NCBI GenBank assembly: GCA_020852035.1
Contig: JADZBR010000064.1
Location: 1 to 8,120 of the forward strand
DNA length: 8,120 bases
Origin: Caulobacteraceae bacterium
GTDB lineage: Bacteria > Pseudomonadota > Alphaproteobacteria > Caulobacterales > Caulobacteraceae
Direction of reading: 5' to 3'
Shown here piece by piece: positions 1-5,620 of this stretch (the stretch's first letter is position 1; every line of letters starts with the position of its first letter). The position numbers and the translations under genes are program-made. The notes under the pieces are model-generated. The model had not been told where the DNA came from, made no database searches, and saw only the letters and a list, made by a program, of their open reading frames with translations.

Positions 1-24
1 GAACGATAGCTCTCCAAACGACTG

Positions 25-489
25 TCATGCGGGTTGACGGGGAGCCGCGATGTTCGCTCGCGCCTCCACCTGCCGCGGCTTCACTTTCTTGCCGCACTCC
101 GAGCAGGTGAGCACCGAGCGGAAGTCGCAGCCGCAGGTCTTGTGGTGATGCAGCACCGGGGGGCCTTCCGGGCCGGCGCAGTGCTTGTCGGCCCAGTGGA
201 TCAGCGAGAGCACGGTCGGGTAGAGGTCGAGGCCCTTGTCGGTCAGGCGGTACTCGTAGCGCACCGGGCGCTCCTGATAGGGCCGCTTCTCCAGCACCCC
301 TTCCTCGACCAGCAGGGCCAGCCGCTCGGAGAGCACCCGGCGGGCGAGGCCCAGGCTCTTCTGGAAGTCGTCGAAGCGGCGGACCTTCAGGAAGGCGTCG
401 CGCAGGATCATCAGTGTCCAGCGGTCGCCGACCACCGCCAGGGCGCGGGCCATCGAACAGGGTTGGTCGGCGAGGTCTTCCCAACGCAT
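25..489 (-). CDS. HxlR-family winged-helix transcriptional regulator
   Basis: Predicted 154-aa DNA-binding regulator, probably controlling the divergent SDR operon. The HxlR pattern is clear. There is an N-terminal Cys (C11, CSMARAL), then GDRWTLMILRD (residues 21-31), RRFDDF (37-42), VLSERLALLVEEGVLEKR (52-69) as the recognition helix and start of the wing, and RYEYRLTDKGLDLYP (77-91). In this family the N-terminal Cys often senses electrophiles or oxidants; whether it does here is inference. The C-terminus carries C119-x-C121 and C129-x-x-C132 after three histidines (114-116), which resembles a small zinc ribbon. The start at 489 is chosen because AAGGAG lies 7 nt upstream. Longer in-frame starts (510, 579) lack such a site, and the one at 579 would run into the SDR gene. 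Family assignment is secure; the ligand is unknown. Confidence 0.93.
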   Translation of the reverse strand: MRWEDLADQPCSMARALAVVGDRWTLMILRDAFLKVRRFDDFQKSLGLARRVLSERLALLVEEGVLEKRPYQERPVRYEYRLTDKGLDLYPTVLSLIHWADKHCAGPEGPPVLHHHKTCGCDFRSVLTCSECGKKVKPRQVEARANIAAPRQPA

Positions 490-496
490 CGAAGCA

Positions 497-502
497 CTCC
501 TT
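497..502 (-). promoter_or_regulatory. Ribosome binding site of the HxlR gene
   Basis: AAGGAG on the minus strand, 7 nt before the ATG at 489. It decides the start over the longer in-frame candidates at 510 and 579. Confidence 0.75.
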
Positions 503-525
503 GATCCCATGATGCCTTGACTTGG

Positions 526-563
526 TCTGAAAACAAGACCCACAGTGCATCTTGAAACGAGAC
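526..563. promoter_or_regulatory. Candidate HxlR operator: two 14-bp direct repeats in a divergent promoter
   Basis: TCTGAAAACAAGAC (526-539) and TCTTGAAACGAGAC (550-563) match at 11 of 14 positions and are 24 bp apart, about two helical turns. Each is partly palindromic (TCT...AGA). They lie between the divergent HxlR and SDR starts. The downstream copy ends 4 nt before the ACGGAGG ribosome binding site of the SDR gene (567-572), so a bound protein could block SDR transcription or its start. TTGACT at 517-522 could be a -35 element, but no good -10 follows at normal spacing. The repeats are seen in the sequence; binding by the neighbouring HxlR protein is inference. Confidence 0.55.
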
Positions 564-577
564 TTACGGAGGCGAGC

Positions 578-1321
578 ATGGCCGACCTGGAGCGAACTGT
601 CGCCGTTGTCGGCGCCGGCGACTACATCGGCGCCGCCATCGCCAAACGCTTCGCGGCGGGCGGGTTCACGGTGTTCGCGGGGCGGCGGAACGGGGGCCAG
701 CTCGCGCCGCTCGTGGCCGAGATCGAGGCGGCGGGCGGCAAGGCGGTCGGCCGCTCGCTGGATGCGCGGCAGGAAGATCAGGTGACCCAGTTCCTGGCCG
801 CCGCCGAGGCTCATGCGCCGCTCTCGGCGGTGATCTTCAATGTCGGGGCCAATGTGAACTTCCCGATCCGCGAGACCACCGAGCGGGTGTTCCGCAAGGT
901 CTGGGAGATGGCCTGCCTCGCCGGGTTCCTGACCGGGCGCGAGGCGGCGAAGATCATGGTCCCGCGCGGCGAAGGCTCGATCTTCTTCACCGGGGCCACC
1001 GCCTCGATGCGGGGCGGCAAGGGCTACGCCGCCTTCGCCGCCGCCAAGTTCGGCCTGCGCGCCACCGCCCAGGCGATGGGCCGCGAGCTCGGGCCGCAGG
1101 GCATCCATGTGGCGCACCTGGTCATCGACTCAGGCGTCGACACCGCCTTCGTGCGCGAGCGCATCCGCGGCCGGGGCGGCGATGGCGCGGTCGCGGCGAT
1201 CCAGCCGGGGCAACTGATGGAACCCGCCTCCATCGGCGAGGCGTACTGGATGCTGCACCACCAGAGCCGCGACGCCTGGACCCACGAACTCGACCTGCGC
1301 CCCTATGCGGAGACCTGGTGA
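578..1321 (+). CDS. SDR-family NAD(P)-dependent oxidoreductase-like protein
   Basis: Predicted 247-aa cytoplasmic Rossmann-fold protein of the short-chain dehydrogenase superfamily. The nucleotide-binding Gly motif is GAGDYIG (12-18), followed by a basic patch GRR (35-37) that would suit NADP(H). NVGAN (88-92) sits where classical SDRs have NNAG. The segment G149-Y150-A-A-F153-A-A-A-K157 sits at the YxxxK motif. F153 occupies the catalytic Tyr position and K157 is kept. By ungapped alignment the catalytic Ser position is A140 and the helix-4 Asn position is C113, so the usual Asn-Ser-Tyr-Lys set is mostly absent. From recall, a group of proteobacterial SDR homologues with FAAFA(A/S)AKF motifs shares this. 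The ATG at 578 is chosen for the GGAGG 5 nt upstream. The next gene starts 5 nt after this stop, so they are probably one operon. The fold is certain; substrate and activity are unknown. Confidence 0.9.
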   Translation: MADLERTVAVVGAGDYIGAAIAKRFAAGGFTVFAGRRNGGQLAPLVAEIEAAGGKAVGRSLDARQEDQVTQFLAAAEAHAPLSAVIFNVGANVNFPIRETTERVFRKVWEMACLAGFLTGREAAKIMVPRGEGSIFFTGATASMRGGKGYAAFAAAKFGLRATAQAMGRELGPQGIHVAHLVIDSGVDTAFVRERIRGRGGDGAVAAIQPGQLMEPASIGEAYWMLHHQSRDAWTHELDLRPYAETW

Positions 1322-1325
1322 TCCC

Positions 1326-1928
1326 ATGACCAAGACCCTCGAATTCCTGTTCGATTTCGGCAGTCCCAACGCCTATCTGGCGCATCAGGTGCTGCCGGGC
1401 GTGGCCGCGCGCACCGGCGCGAAGCTCGTCTACACCCCGGTGCTGCTGGGCGGGCTCTTCAAGGCCACTGGCAACCAGGCGCCGATGGTCGCCTTCGCCG
1501 GCGTGCCCAAGAAGCTGGCCTACGAGGGGCTGGAGACCCGCCGGTTCATCGCCCGCCACGGCCTCGCCCCCTACAAGATGAACCCGCACTTCCCGGTGAA
1601 CACCCTGATGCTGATGCGCGGGGCGACGGCCGCCGAGGCGGCGGGGATCCTGCCGGCCTATGTCGAGGCCGGCTTCGCCGCCATGTGGGAGAAGGGCGCC
1701 AAGATGGACGATGCGGAGGTGTTCCGCGCCGAAATGGTCGCCGCGGGCCTGCCCATCGACGAGCTGATCGCCGCCAGCCAGACGCCGCAGATCAAGCAGA
1801 AGCTGCTGGAGCGCACCGAGGCGGCGGCGGCGCGGGGCGCCTTCGGCAGCCCGACCTTCTTCGTCGAGGGCGAAATGTGGTTCGGCAAGGAGCGGCTGCG
1901 CGAGATCGAGGACTACCTGACGGCGTGA
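1326..1928 (+). CDS. DsbA-fold protein, 2-hydroxychromene-2-carboxylate isomerase / kappa-class GST-like
   Basis: Predicted 200-aa cytoplasmic thioredoxin-fold protein of the HCCA isomerase/kappa-GST branch of the DsbA family. The N-terminal motif FDFGSPNAYLA (9-19) puts S13 where kappa GST and HCCA isomerase have their catalytic Ser; there is no CxxC, so it is not a disulfide oxidoreductase. GSPTFFV (174-180) is the cis-Pro loop, and MWFGKERL (184-191) matches the conserved C-terminal FGxDRL-like motif. Known members isomerise 2-hydroxychromene-2-carboxylate with glutathione in naphthalene breakdown, or act as glutathione transferases. No other naphthalene-pathway gene is seen here, so a general glutathione-linked role is likelier. 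The start is 5 nt after the SDR stop; GGAG at 1309-1312 is rather far (13 nt). An in-frame ATG at 1305 inside the SDR gene has no ribosome binding site and was rejected. Confidence 0.9.
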   Translation: MTKTLEFLFDFGSPNAYLAHQVLPGVAARTGAKLVYTPVLLGGLFKATGNQAPMVAFAGVPKKLAYEGLETRRFIARHGLAPYKMNPHFPVNTLMLMRGATAAEAAGILPAYVEAGFAAMWEKGAKMDDAEVFRAEMVAAGLPIDELIAASQTPQIKQKLLERTEAAAARGAFGSPTFFVEGEMWFGKERLREIEDYLTA

Positions 1929-1936
1929 GGCGGATC

Positions 1937-2055
1937 GGCCTTGCGTGGTTCGAGACGCGCTTTCGCGCTCCTCACCATGACCAAGGCGGGTAGGCGACTA
2001 CAATCTTAGTCATCCTGAGGGCCCGCGAGGCGGGTGTCTCGAAGGGCGCAAGGCC
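1937..2055. repeat. Long imperfect inverted repeat in a convergent intergenic region
   Basis: The arm at 1937-1981 and the arm at 2009-2055 are reverse complements in four exact blocks of 5, 5, 8 and 9 bp: GTCAT/ATGAC, TGAGG/CCTCA, GTCTCGAA/TTCGAGAC and CGCAAGGCC/GGCCTTGCG. Short mismatched stretches separate them, and the loop is 27 nt (1982-2008). Each arm also holds its own hairpin: GCGC-TTTC-GCGC in the left arm (GAAA loop if read on the minus strand) and CCCGC-GAG-GCGGG in the right arm (2022-2034). It begins 9 nt after the DsbA-like stop and faces the desaturase end, so it could act as a two-way terminator, although no T-run follows. The right arm matches a motif I recall as a common dispersed repeat in alphaproteobacterial gaps. 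No gene is seen in 1929-2187. Confidence 0.75.
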
Positions 2056-2110
2056 GCGCAGCGTGAGGTCTGCGAACCAACCTTCAACGCCGAGAACAGG
2101 CGCCGAACGC

Positions 2111-2128
2111 AGAGGCGCCGGCGCCTCT
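2111..2128. repeat. Perfect 18-bp palindrome
   Basis: AGAGGCGCCGGCGCCTCT equals its own reverse complement with no spacer. It lies 60 bp beyond the desaturase stop, on the 3' side of that gene. It may help end desaturase transcription or be part of the intergenic repeat material. There is no T-run on either side, so a classical intrinsic terminator is not shown. Confidence 0.6.
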
Positions 2129-2187
2129 GAGCGGAATGTTCTCCACAAGCCCTAGCGGTTGGTGATTCGTTCCAGAGACTTGGCCGA

Positions 2188-3207
2188 TCAGGCCGGAACG
2201 CGCCCCAGAGCCTTGGCCTGGCGGAAGGTCACCATGCGCTGGCCGGCCTCGTCCCAGAGCGCCAGGGGAATGGCCCTCAGGCTCTGCCAGAGGGTCACCC
2301 GGTTCATGTCCGCCAGCTCGGGATGGTCCTTCAGCACCTTGGGCAGGCGATAGAAGGGGATGCGGCTGGAGACGTGGTGCACGTGGTGGATGCCGATGTT
2401 GGCGGAAAACCAGCGCAGCGGCTGCGGCATCACATAGTGCGAGGAGCCCTCCAGCGCCGAGGTGGTGAGGCTCCAGTCCTTCTGGCGGAACCACTGCACC
2501 CCCTCGAACTGGTGCTGGATGTAGAACAGCCAGACGCCGATGCCGGCGCCGATCAGCATGATCGGGATGTGCACGAAAATGAGCGGCTTGATCCCGCCGA
2601 GCAGCAGCAGCACCACCGCCAGCGCCAGGATGGCGAGGTTGGTGCCCATGACGCTGAGCCACGGCCGCCAGCCGCCCTTCATCAGCCCGACCGGCAGGCG
2701 CTGCATGATCATGAACACGAAGGCCGGCCCGACCACGAACAGCACCAGCGGGTTGCGGTAGAGCCGATAGCCGAGCCGCTGCAGCTTCGACATCGCCTGA
2801 TATTCGGCCACCGTCCTGGTCTCGATGGCGCCCAGGCCCCGCCGGTCGAGGTTGCCGGAGGTGGCGTGGTGGATGGCGTGGGTGGTGCGCCAGTAGTCGT
2901 AGGGCGTCAGCGTCAGCACGCCGATCGAGCGGCCGACCCAGTCGTTCAACGCCTTCCACTTGAAGAAGGCCCCGTGGCCGCAGTCGTGCTGGATCATGAA
3001 CAGCCGCACCAGGAAGAAGGCGGCCGGCGCGATCAGCGCGATCCCCCACCAGAGTTCATGCGTCACCGCCCAGCAGGCCAGCGCCCAGAGCGCCACCAGA
3101 GGCGCCGCGGTGATGACGATCTCGAAGGTGGAGCGGGCGTGGCTCGGCGTCTGGTAGGCGGCCAGCAGCTTCTTCCAGGCGCGGGTCTCGGTCGGCTTGA
3201 GCGTCAA
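2188..3207 (-). CDS. Membrane fatty-acid desaturase (DesA/FADS-like)
   Basis: Predicted 339-aa integral membrane di-iron desaturase that introduces a double bond into acyl chains, probably of membrane lipids. All three histidine boxes are present: HDCGH (74-78), HAIHH (110-114) and HHVHH (274-278). An extra conserved-looking QHQFE sits at 231-235. Hydrophobic segments lie near 30-48, 52-72, 153-170, 188-205 and 208-230, as expected of the family. Length is normal. The start is a TTG at 3207, the only plausible one: no ATG or GTG lies upstream in frame, and the first downstream ATG (residue 71) would cut off the membrane region. The ribosome binding site is weak. An HTH gene lies 90 bp upstream on the same strand. 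Position of the double bond (delta-12 or other) cannot be read from the sequence. Confidence 0.93.
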   Translation of the reverse strand: MTLKPTETRAWKKLLAAYQTPSHARSTFEIVITAAPLVALWALACWAVTHELWWGIALIAPAAFFLVRLFMIQHDCGHGAFFKWKALNDWVGRSIGVLTLTPYDYWRTTHAIHHATSGNLDRRGLGAIETRTVAEYQAMSKLQRLGYRLYRNPLVLFVVGPAFVFMIMQRLPVGLMKGGWRPWLSVMGTNLAILALAVVLLLLGGIKPLIFVHIPIMLIGAGIGVWLFYIQHQFEGVQWFRQKDWSLTTSALEGSSHYVMPQPLRWFSANIGIHHVHHVSSRIPFYRLPKVLKDHPELADMNRVTLWQSLRAIPLALWDEAGQRMVTFRQAKALGRVPA

Positions 3208-3297
3208 GGCGATCTCGGGTCTTGGGGTGGCGGAGAGACGCTGAACTGAACGCCGTCGATGGGGCCGTTTTGCGACCGATTCGCGGCTCGTCCCTTC

Positions 3298-3552
3298 CTA
3301 ACCCGCCGCCAGCTTTACGCCCAGCCCGCTCGCATCGCGGATCAGCGTCACCCCATGACGCCGCAGCGCCCCGAGGATGTCGCCCGCCGTCGAGCGGTGC
3401 AGATGATGCCGGCCGTTCTCGAAATCCTTGACCGTGCTGCGCGAATGGCCCGCGGCCTCGGCCAACTCGTCCTGGGTCCAGCCCAGCAGCGCCCGCGCCG
3501 CCCGGCACTGGCAGGGGGCGATCACGGTGAAATTATCGTCGAAGTCAGCCAT
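3298..3552 (-). CDS. Small XRE-like helix-turn-helix transcriptional regulator
   Basis: Predicted 84-aa protein that is little more than one Cro/CI-type HTH. RAARALLGWTQDELAEAAG (residues 17-35) gives helices 1-2, and HSRSTVKDFENGRH (36-49) holds the recognition helix and the typical FENGR ending. A short tail follows (DILGALRRHGVTLI, 58-71). It is divergent from ybaL and upstream of the desaturase on the same strand, so it could regulate either or itself. The ATG at 3552 is preferred; a longer frame to a TTG at 3606 would overlap the ybaL ribosome binding site. No clear Shine-Dalgarno precedes the ATG. On the minus strand TTGCAA (3589-3584), a 17-nt spacer and CAAGAT (3566-3561) could make a promoter placing the transcript start almost at the ATG, so a leaderless mRNA is possible. 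Confidence 0.85.
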   Translation of the reverse strand: MADFDDNFTVIAPCQCRAARALLGWTQDELAEAAGHSRSTVKDFENGRHHLHRSTAGDILGALRRHGVTLIRDASGLGVKLAAG

Positions 3553-3581
3553 TTTGGTTGATCTTGGGCGGCCAGCCGGCA

Positions 3582-3607
3582 AATTGCAAGACGTCTCGAA
3601 TTGCAAG
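3582..3607. promoter_or_regulatory. Candidate operator: AATTGCAAG direct repeat between HTH gene and ybaL
   Basis: AATTGCAAG occurs exactly at 3582-3590 and 3599-3607, 17 bp apart, each with the palindromic core TTGCAA. The second copy overlaps the ybaL ribosome binding site. The pair lies in the 62-bp region between the divergent starts, where an autoregulating HTH protein would bind. The repeat is seen directly; its role is inferred. The upstream copy may double as the -35 element of the HTH gene. Confidence 0.5.
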
Positions 3608-3610
3608 GAG
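3605..3610 (+). promoter_or_regulatory. Ribosome binding site of ybaL
   Basis: AAGGAG, 4 nt before the ATG at 3615. It fixes the ybaL start against the longer in-frame candidate at 3558. Its first three bases belong to the second AATTGCAAG copy. Confidence 0.75.
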
Positions 3611-3614
3611 CCCG

Positions 3615-5567
3615 ATGCATCACACCCCGCTGATCGCCACCATCGTCGCCGGCCTTTCGGTCGCCTTCCTGCTCGGCGCCCTCGCCCAGCGGCTGAAGCT
3701 GTCGCCGCTGGTCGGCGATGTGCTGGCCGGGGTGCTGATCGGGCCGTTCACGCCGGGCTATGTGGCCGATCAGGCGCTGGCCAACGAGCTGGCCGAGATT
3801 GGGGTGATCCTGCTGATGTTCGGGGTCGGCCTGCATTTCTCGCTGAAGGACCTCCTGGCGGTGCGGGCGATCGCCATCCCTGGCGCCGTCGCCCAGATGG
3901 CCGTCGCCACCCTGCTGGGCATGGGCATGGCCCACCTCCTGGGCTGGAGCCTGATGGGCGGATTCGTCTTCGGCCTGGCGCTGTCTGTGGCCTCCACCGT
4001 GGTGCTGCTGCGCGCCCTGCAGGAACGCAGGGTGGTGCAGACCGAGCGGGGACGGATCGCCGTCGGCTGGCTGATCGTCGAGGACCTGGCGATGGTGCTG
4101 GCCCTGGTCCTGCTGCCGGCGCTGGCGGGGGCGCTGGCGGGCGCCGACACCGAGGCCGGGCTGCTTGCGGGCATCGGCGCACCGCTGGCCCTGACCTTCG
4201 TGAAGGTCGCCGGGTTCGTCGCCTTCATGCTGATCGTCGGCCGCCGGGTGATCCCCTGGGTGCTGCACTATGTGGCGCATACCGGCTCGCGCGAGCTCTT
4301 CCGCCTGGCGGTGCTGGCCATCGCGCTGGGCGTCGCCTTCGGGGCGGCGATGCTGTTCGACGTCTCCTTCGCCCTGGGGGCCTTCTTCGCCGGCATGATC
4401 CTGGCCGAGAGCGAGCTGTCGCATCGCGCCGCCGAGGAGACCCTGCCCCTGCGCGACGCCTTCGCGGTGCTGTTCTTCGTCTCGGTGGGGATGCTGTTCA
4501 ACCCGTTCGTGGTGATCCAGGACCCCTGGCCGCTGGCCGCGGTCCTAGGCATCATCATCGTCGGCAAGTCGATGGCCGCGCTGGGCATCATGGCGCTCTT
4601 CAGGCGCGGCCCGGAGACCAGCCTGACCGTCGCCGCCAGCCTGGCGCAGATCGGCGAATTCTCCTTCATCCTCGCCGGCCTCGGGGTGAGCCTGAAGCTG
4701 CTGCCGCCTGAGGGGCGCGACCTGATCCTGGGCGGGGCGATCATCTCGATCATGCTGAACCCGCTGGTCTTCGCCATCGCCGACCGGATGATCGTCGCGG
4801 TCGAGGCCCGCAAGGCGCCGCCGCAGCCGGCCAAAGACCCCGCCGCCACCCGGTTGAAGGAACACACCATCCTGGTCGGTTACGGCCGGGTCGGCGAGGT
4901 GGTGGCCAAGGGCTTCGAGGAGGCCGGCGCCCCCTTCCTGGTGATCGAGACGGACGACGCCGCGATCGAACGGGCCAGGGCCGCGGGTTTCGAGACGATC
5001 CAGGGCAACTGCGCCGACGGTAAGGTTCTGGCTCTGGCCAACATCGCCCACGCCAGCCGCCTGCTGGTCGCGATCCCGGACGCCTTCGAGGCCGGCCAGA
5101 TCGTCGAGCAGGCCAAGCGCGCCAATCCGGCCATCGAGATCGTCGCACGCGCCCACTCGGACGAGGAGGTGCAACACCTCGCCACACATGGCGCGGACGT
5201 CACCATCATGGGCGAGCGGGAGATCGCTCGCGGCATGCTGGAACTGGCCGGCGCCGTCGAGAAGCCCTCTGCCGTCACGACGCCGGCGTCGCCCGCGATG
5301 GCGCAGACGGGGGCGCGGCTGATCCTCGACGACGCCGAACGCGCCATCCTGGCCGCGTTCCACGAGCACGGGGCCGGGCCGGGCGAGGCGGTCGACCACG
5401 AAGTGCTCTTCACGCACGGCGCGAAGCTCGGCTTCGACCGGGCGCGGCTGGAAGCGGCGCTGGCCAGCCTCGACGCCCAGAACTGCGTGATTGGGCTCGG
5501 CGGCGACCGTTCGACCCTGACGGCGGTGGGCTACCTCGCGGCGGAGGGCCAGCCGCCCACCTACTGA
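3615..5567 (+). CDS. ybaL: YbaL-family Kef-type cation/proton antiporter (CPA2) with RCK domain and C-terminal extension
   Basis: Predicted 650-aa inner-membrane antiporter, likely K+/H+, close to E. coli YbaL as I recall it (MHH.TPLI start, SPLVG, ELAE(I/L)GVILLMFGVGLHFSLKDL, FALGAFFAGM). The Na+/H+-exchanger domain spans about residues 6-392 with many membrane segments; FDVSFALGAFFAGMILAES is 248-266 and DAFAVLFFVSVGMLF 281-295. A linker (395-414) leads to an RCK N-terminal Rossmann domain at 416-545 with GYGRVG (422-427), the acidic residue E445 at the end of strand 2, and MGEREIARGMLEL (532-544). E. coli YbaL is about 560 aa and ends near this point. Here about 100 more residues follow: a Pro/Ala linker and a compact region (570-645) resembling a small winged helix. 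It is divergent from the HTH gene. Ion and regulation are not shown by sequence. Confidence 0.95.
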   Translation: MHHTPLIATIVAGLSVAFLLGALAQRLKLSPLVGDVLAGVLIGPFTPGYVADQALANELAEIGVILLMFGVGLHFSLKDLLAVRAIAIPGAVAQMAVATLLGMGMAHLLGWSLMGGFVFGLALSVASTVVLLRALQERRVVQTERGRIAVGWLIVEDLAMVLALVLLPALAGALAGADTEAGLLAGIGAPLALTFVKVAGFVAFMLIVGRRVIPWVLHYVAHTGSRELFRLAVLAIALGVAFGAAMLFDVSFALGAFFAGMILAESELSHRAAEETLPLRDAFAVLFFVSVGMLFNPFVVIQDPWPLAAVLGIIIVGKSMAALGIMALFRRGPETSLTVAASLAQIGEFSFILAGLGVSLKLLPPEGRDLILGGAIISIMLNPLVFAIADRMIVAVEARKAPPQPAKDPAATRLKEHTILVGYGRVGEVVAKGFEEAGAPFLVIETDDAAIERARAAGFETIQGNCADGKVLALANIAHASRLLVAIPDAFEAGQIVEQAKRANPAIEIVARAHSDEEVQHLATHGADVTIMGEREIARGMLELAGAVEKPSAVTTPASPAMAQTGARLILDDAERAILAAFHEHGAGPGEAVDHEVLFTHGAKLGFDRARLEAALASLDAQNCVIGLGGDRSTLTAVGYLAAEGQPPTY

Positions 5568-5588
5568 GGCTTGGCTTTCCCGGCGGCA

Positions 5589-5606
5589 GGCGGCTTTGAT
5601 GCCGCC
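5589..5606 (+). other. Short hairpin between ybaL and the crotonase gene
   Basis: GGCGGC (5589-5594) and GCCGCC (5601-5606) form a perfect 6-bp stem with a TTTGAT loop, 21 nt after the ybaL stop. An alternative stem, CTTTG (5594-5598) with CAAAG (5606-5610), excludes the first and reaches the start of the crotonase ribosome binding site (AAAGGGAG, 5607-5614). It could weaken readthrough or shape crotonase translation. There is no T-run, so it is not called a terminator. Confidence 0.35.
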
Positions 5607-5620
5607 AAAGGGAGACCGCC

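Noticed and set aside
34..504. Plus-strand 156-codon open frame opposite the HxlR gene
   Set aside because: Antisense shadow: low-complexity Ala/Gly/His/Val-rich product with no domain, opposite a clear HxlR gene.
545..577. Upstream GTG start for the SDR gene
   Set aside because: No ribosome binding site, and it overlaps the second operator repeat; the ATG at 578 has GGAGG at good spacing and gives the normal SDR N-terminus.
2323..3249. 308-codon plus-strand frame opposite the desaturase
   Set aside because: Composition is typical of antisense frames in high-GC DNA (many Asp, His, Gln and Arg); the minus-strand frame has all three His boxes.
3522..5417. Long minus-strand frames (300 and 290 codons) opposite ybaL
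   Set aside because: Gln/His/Asp-rich antisense products without domains; the plus strand encodes a full YbaL.
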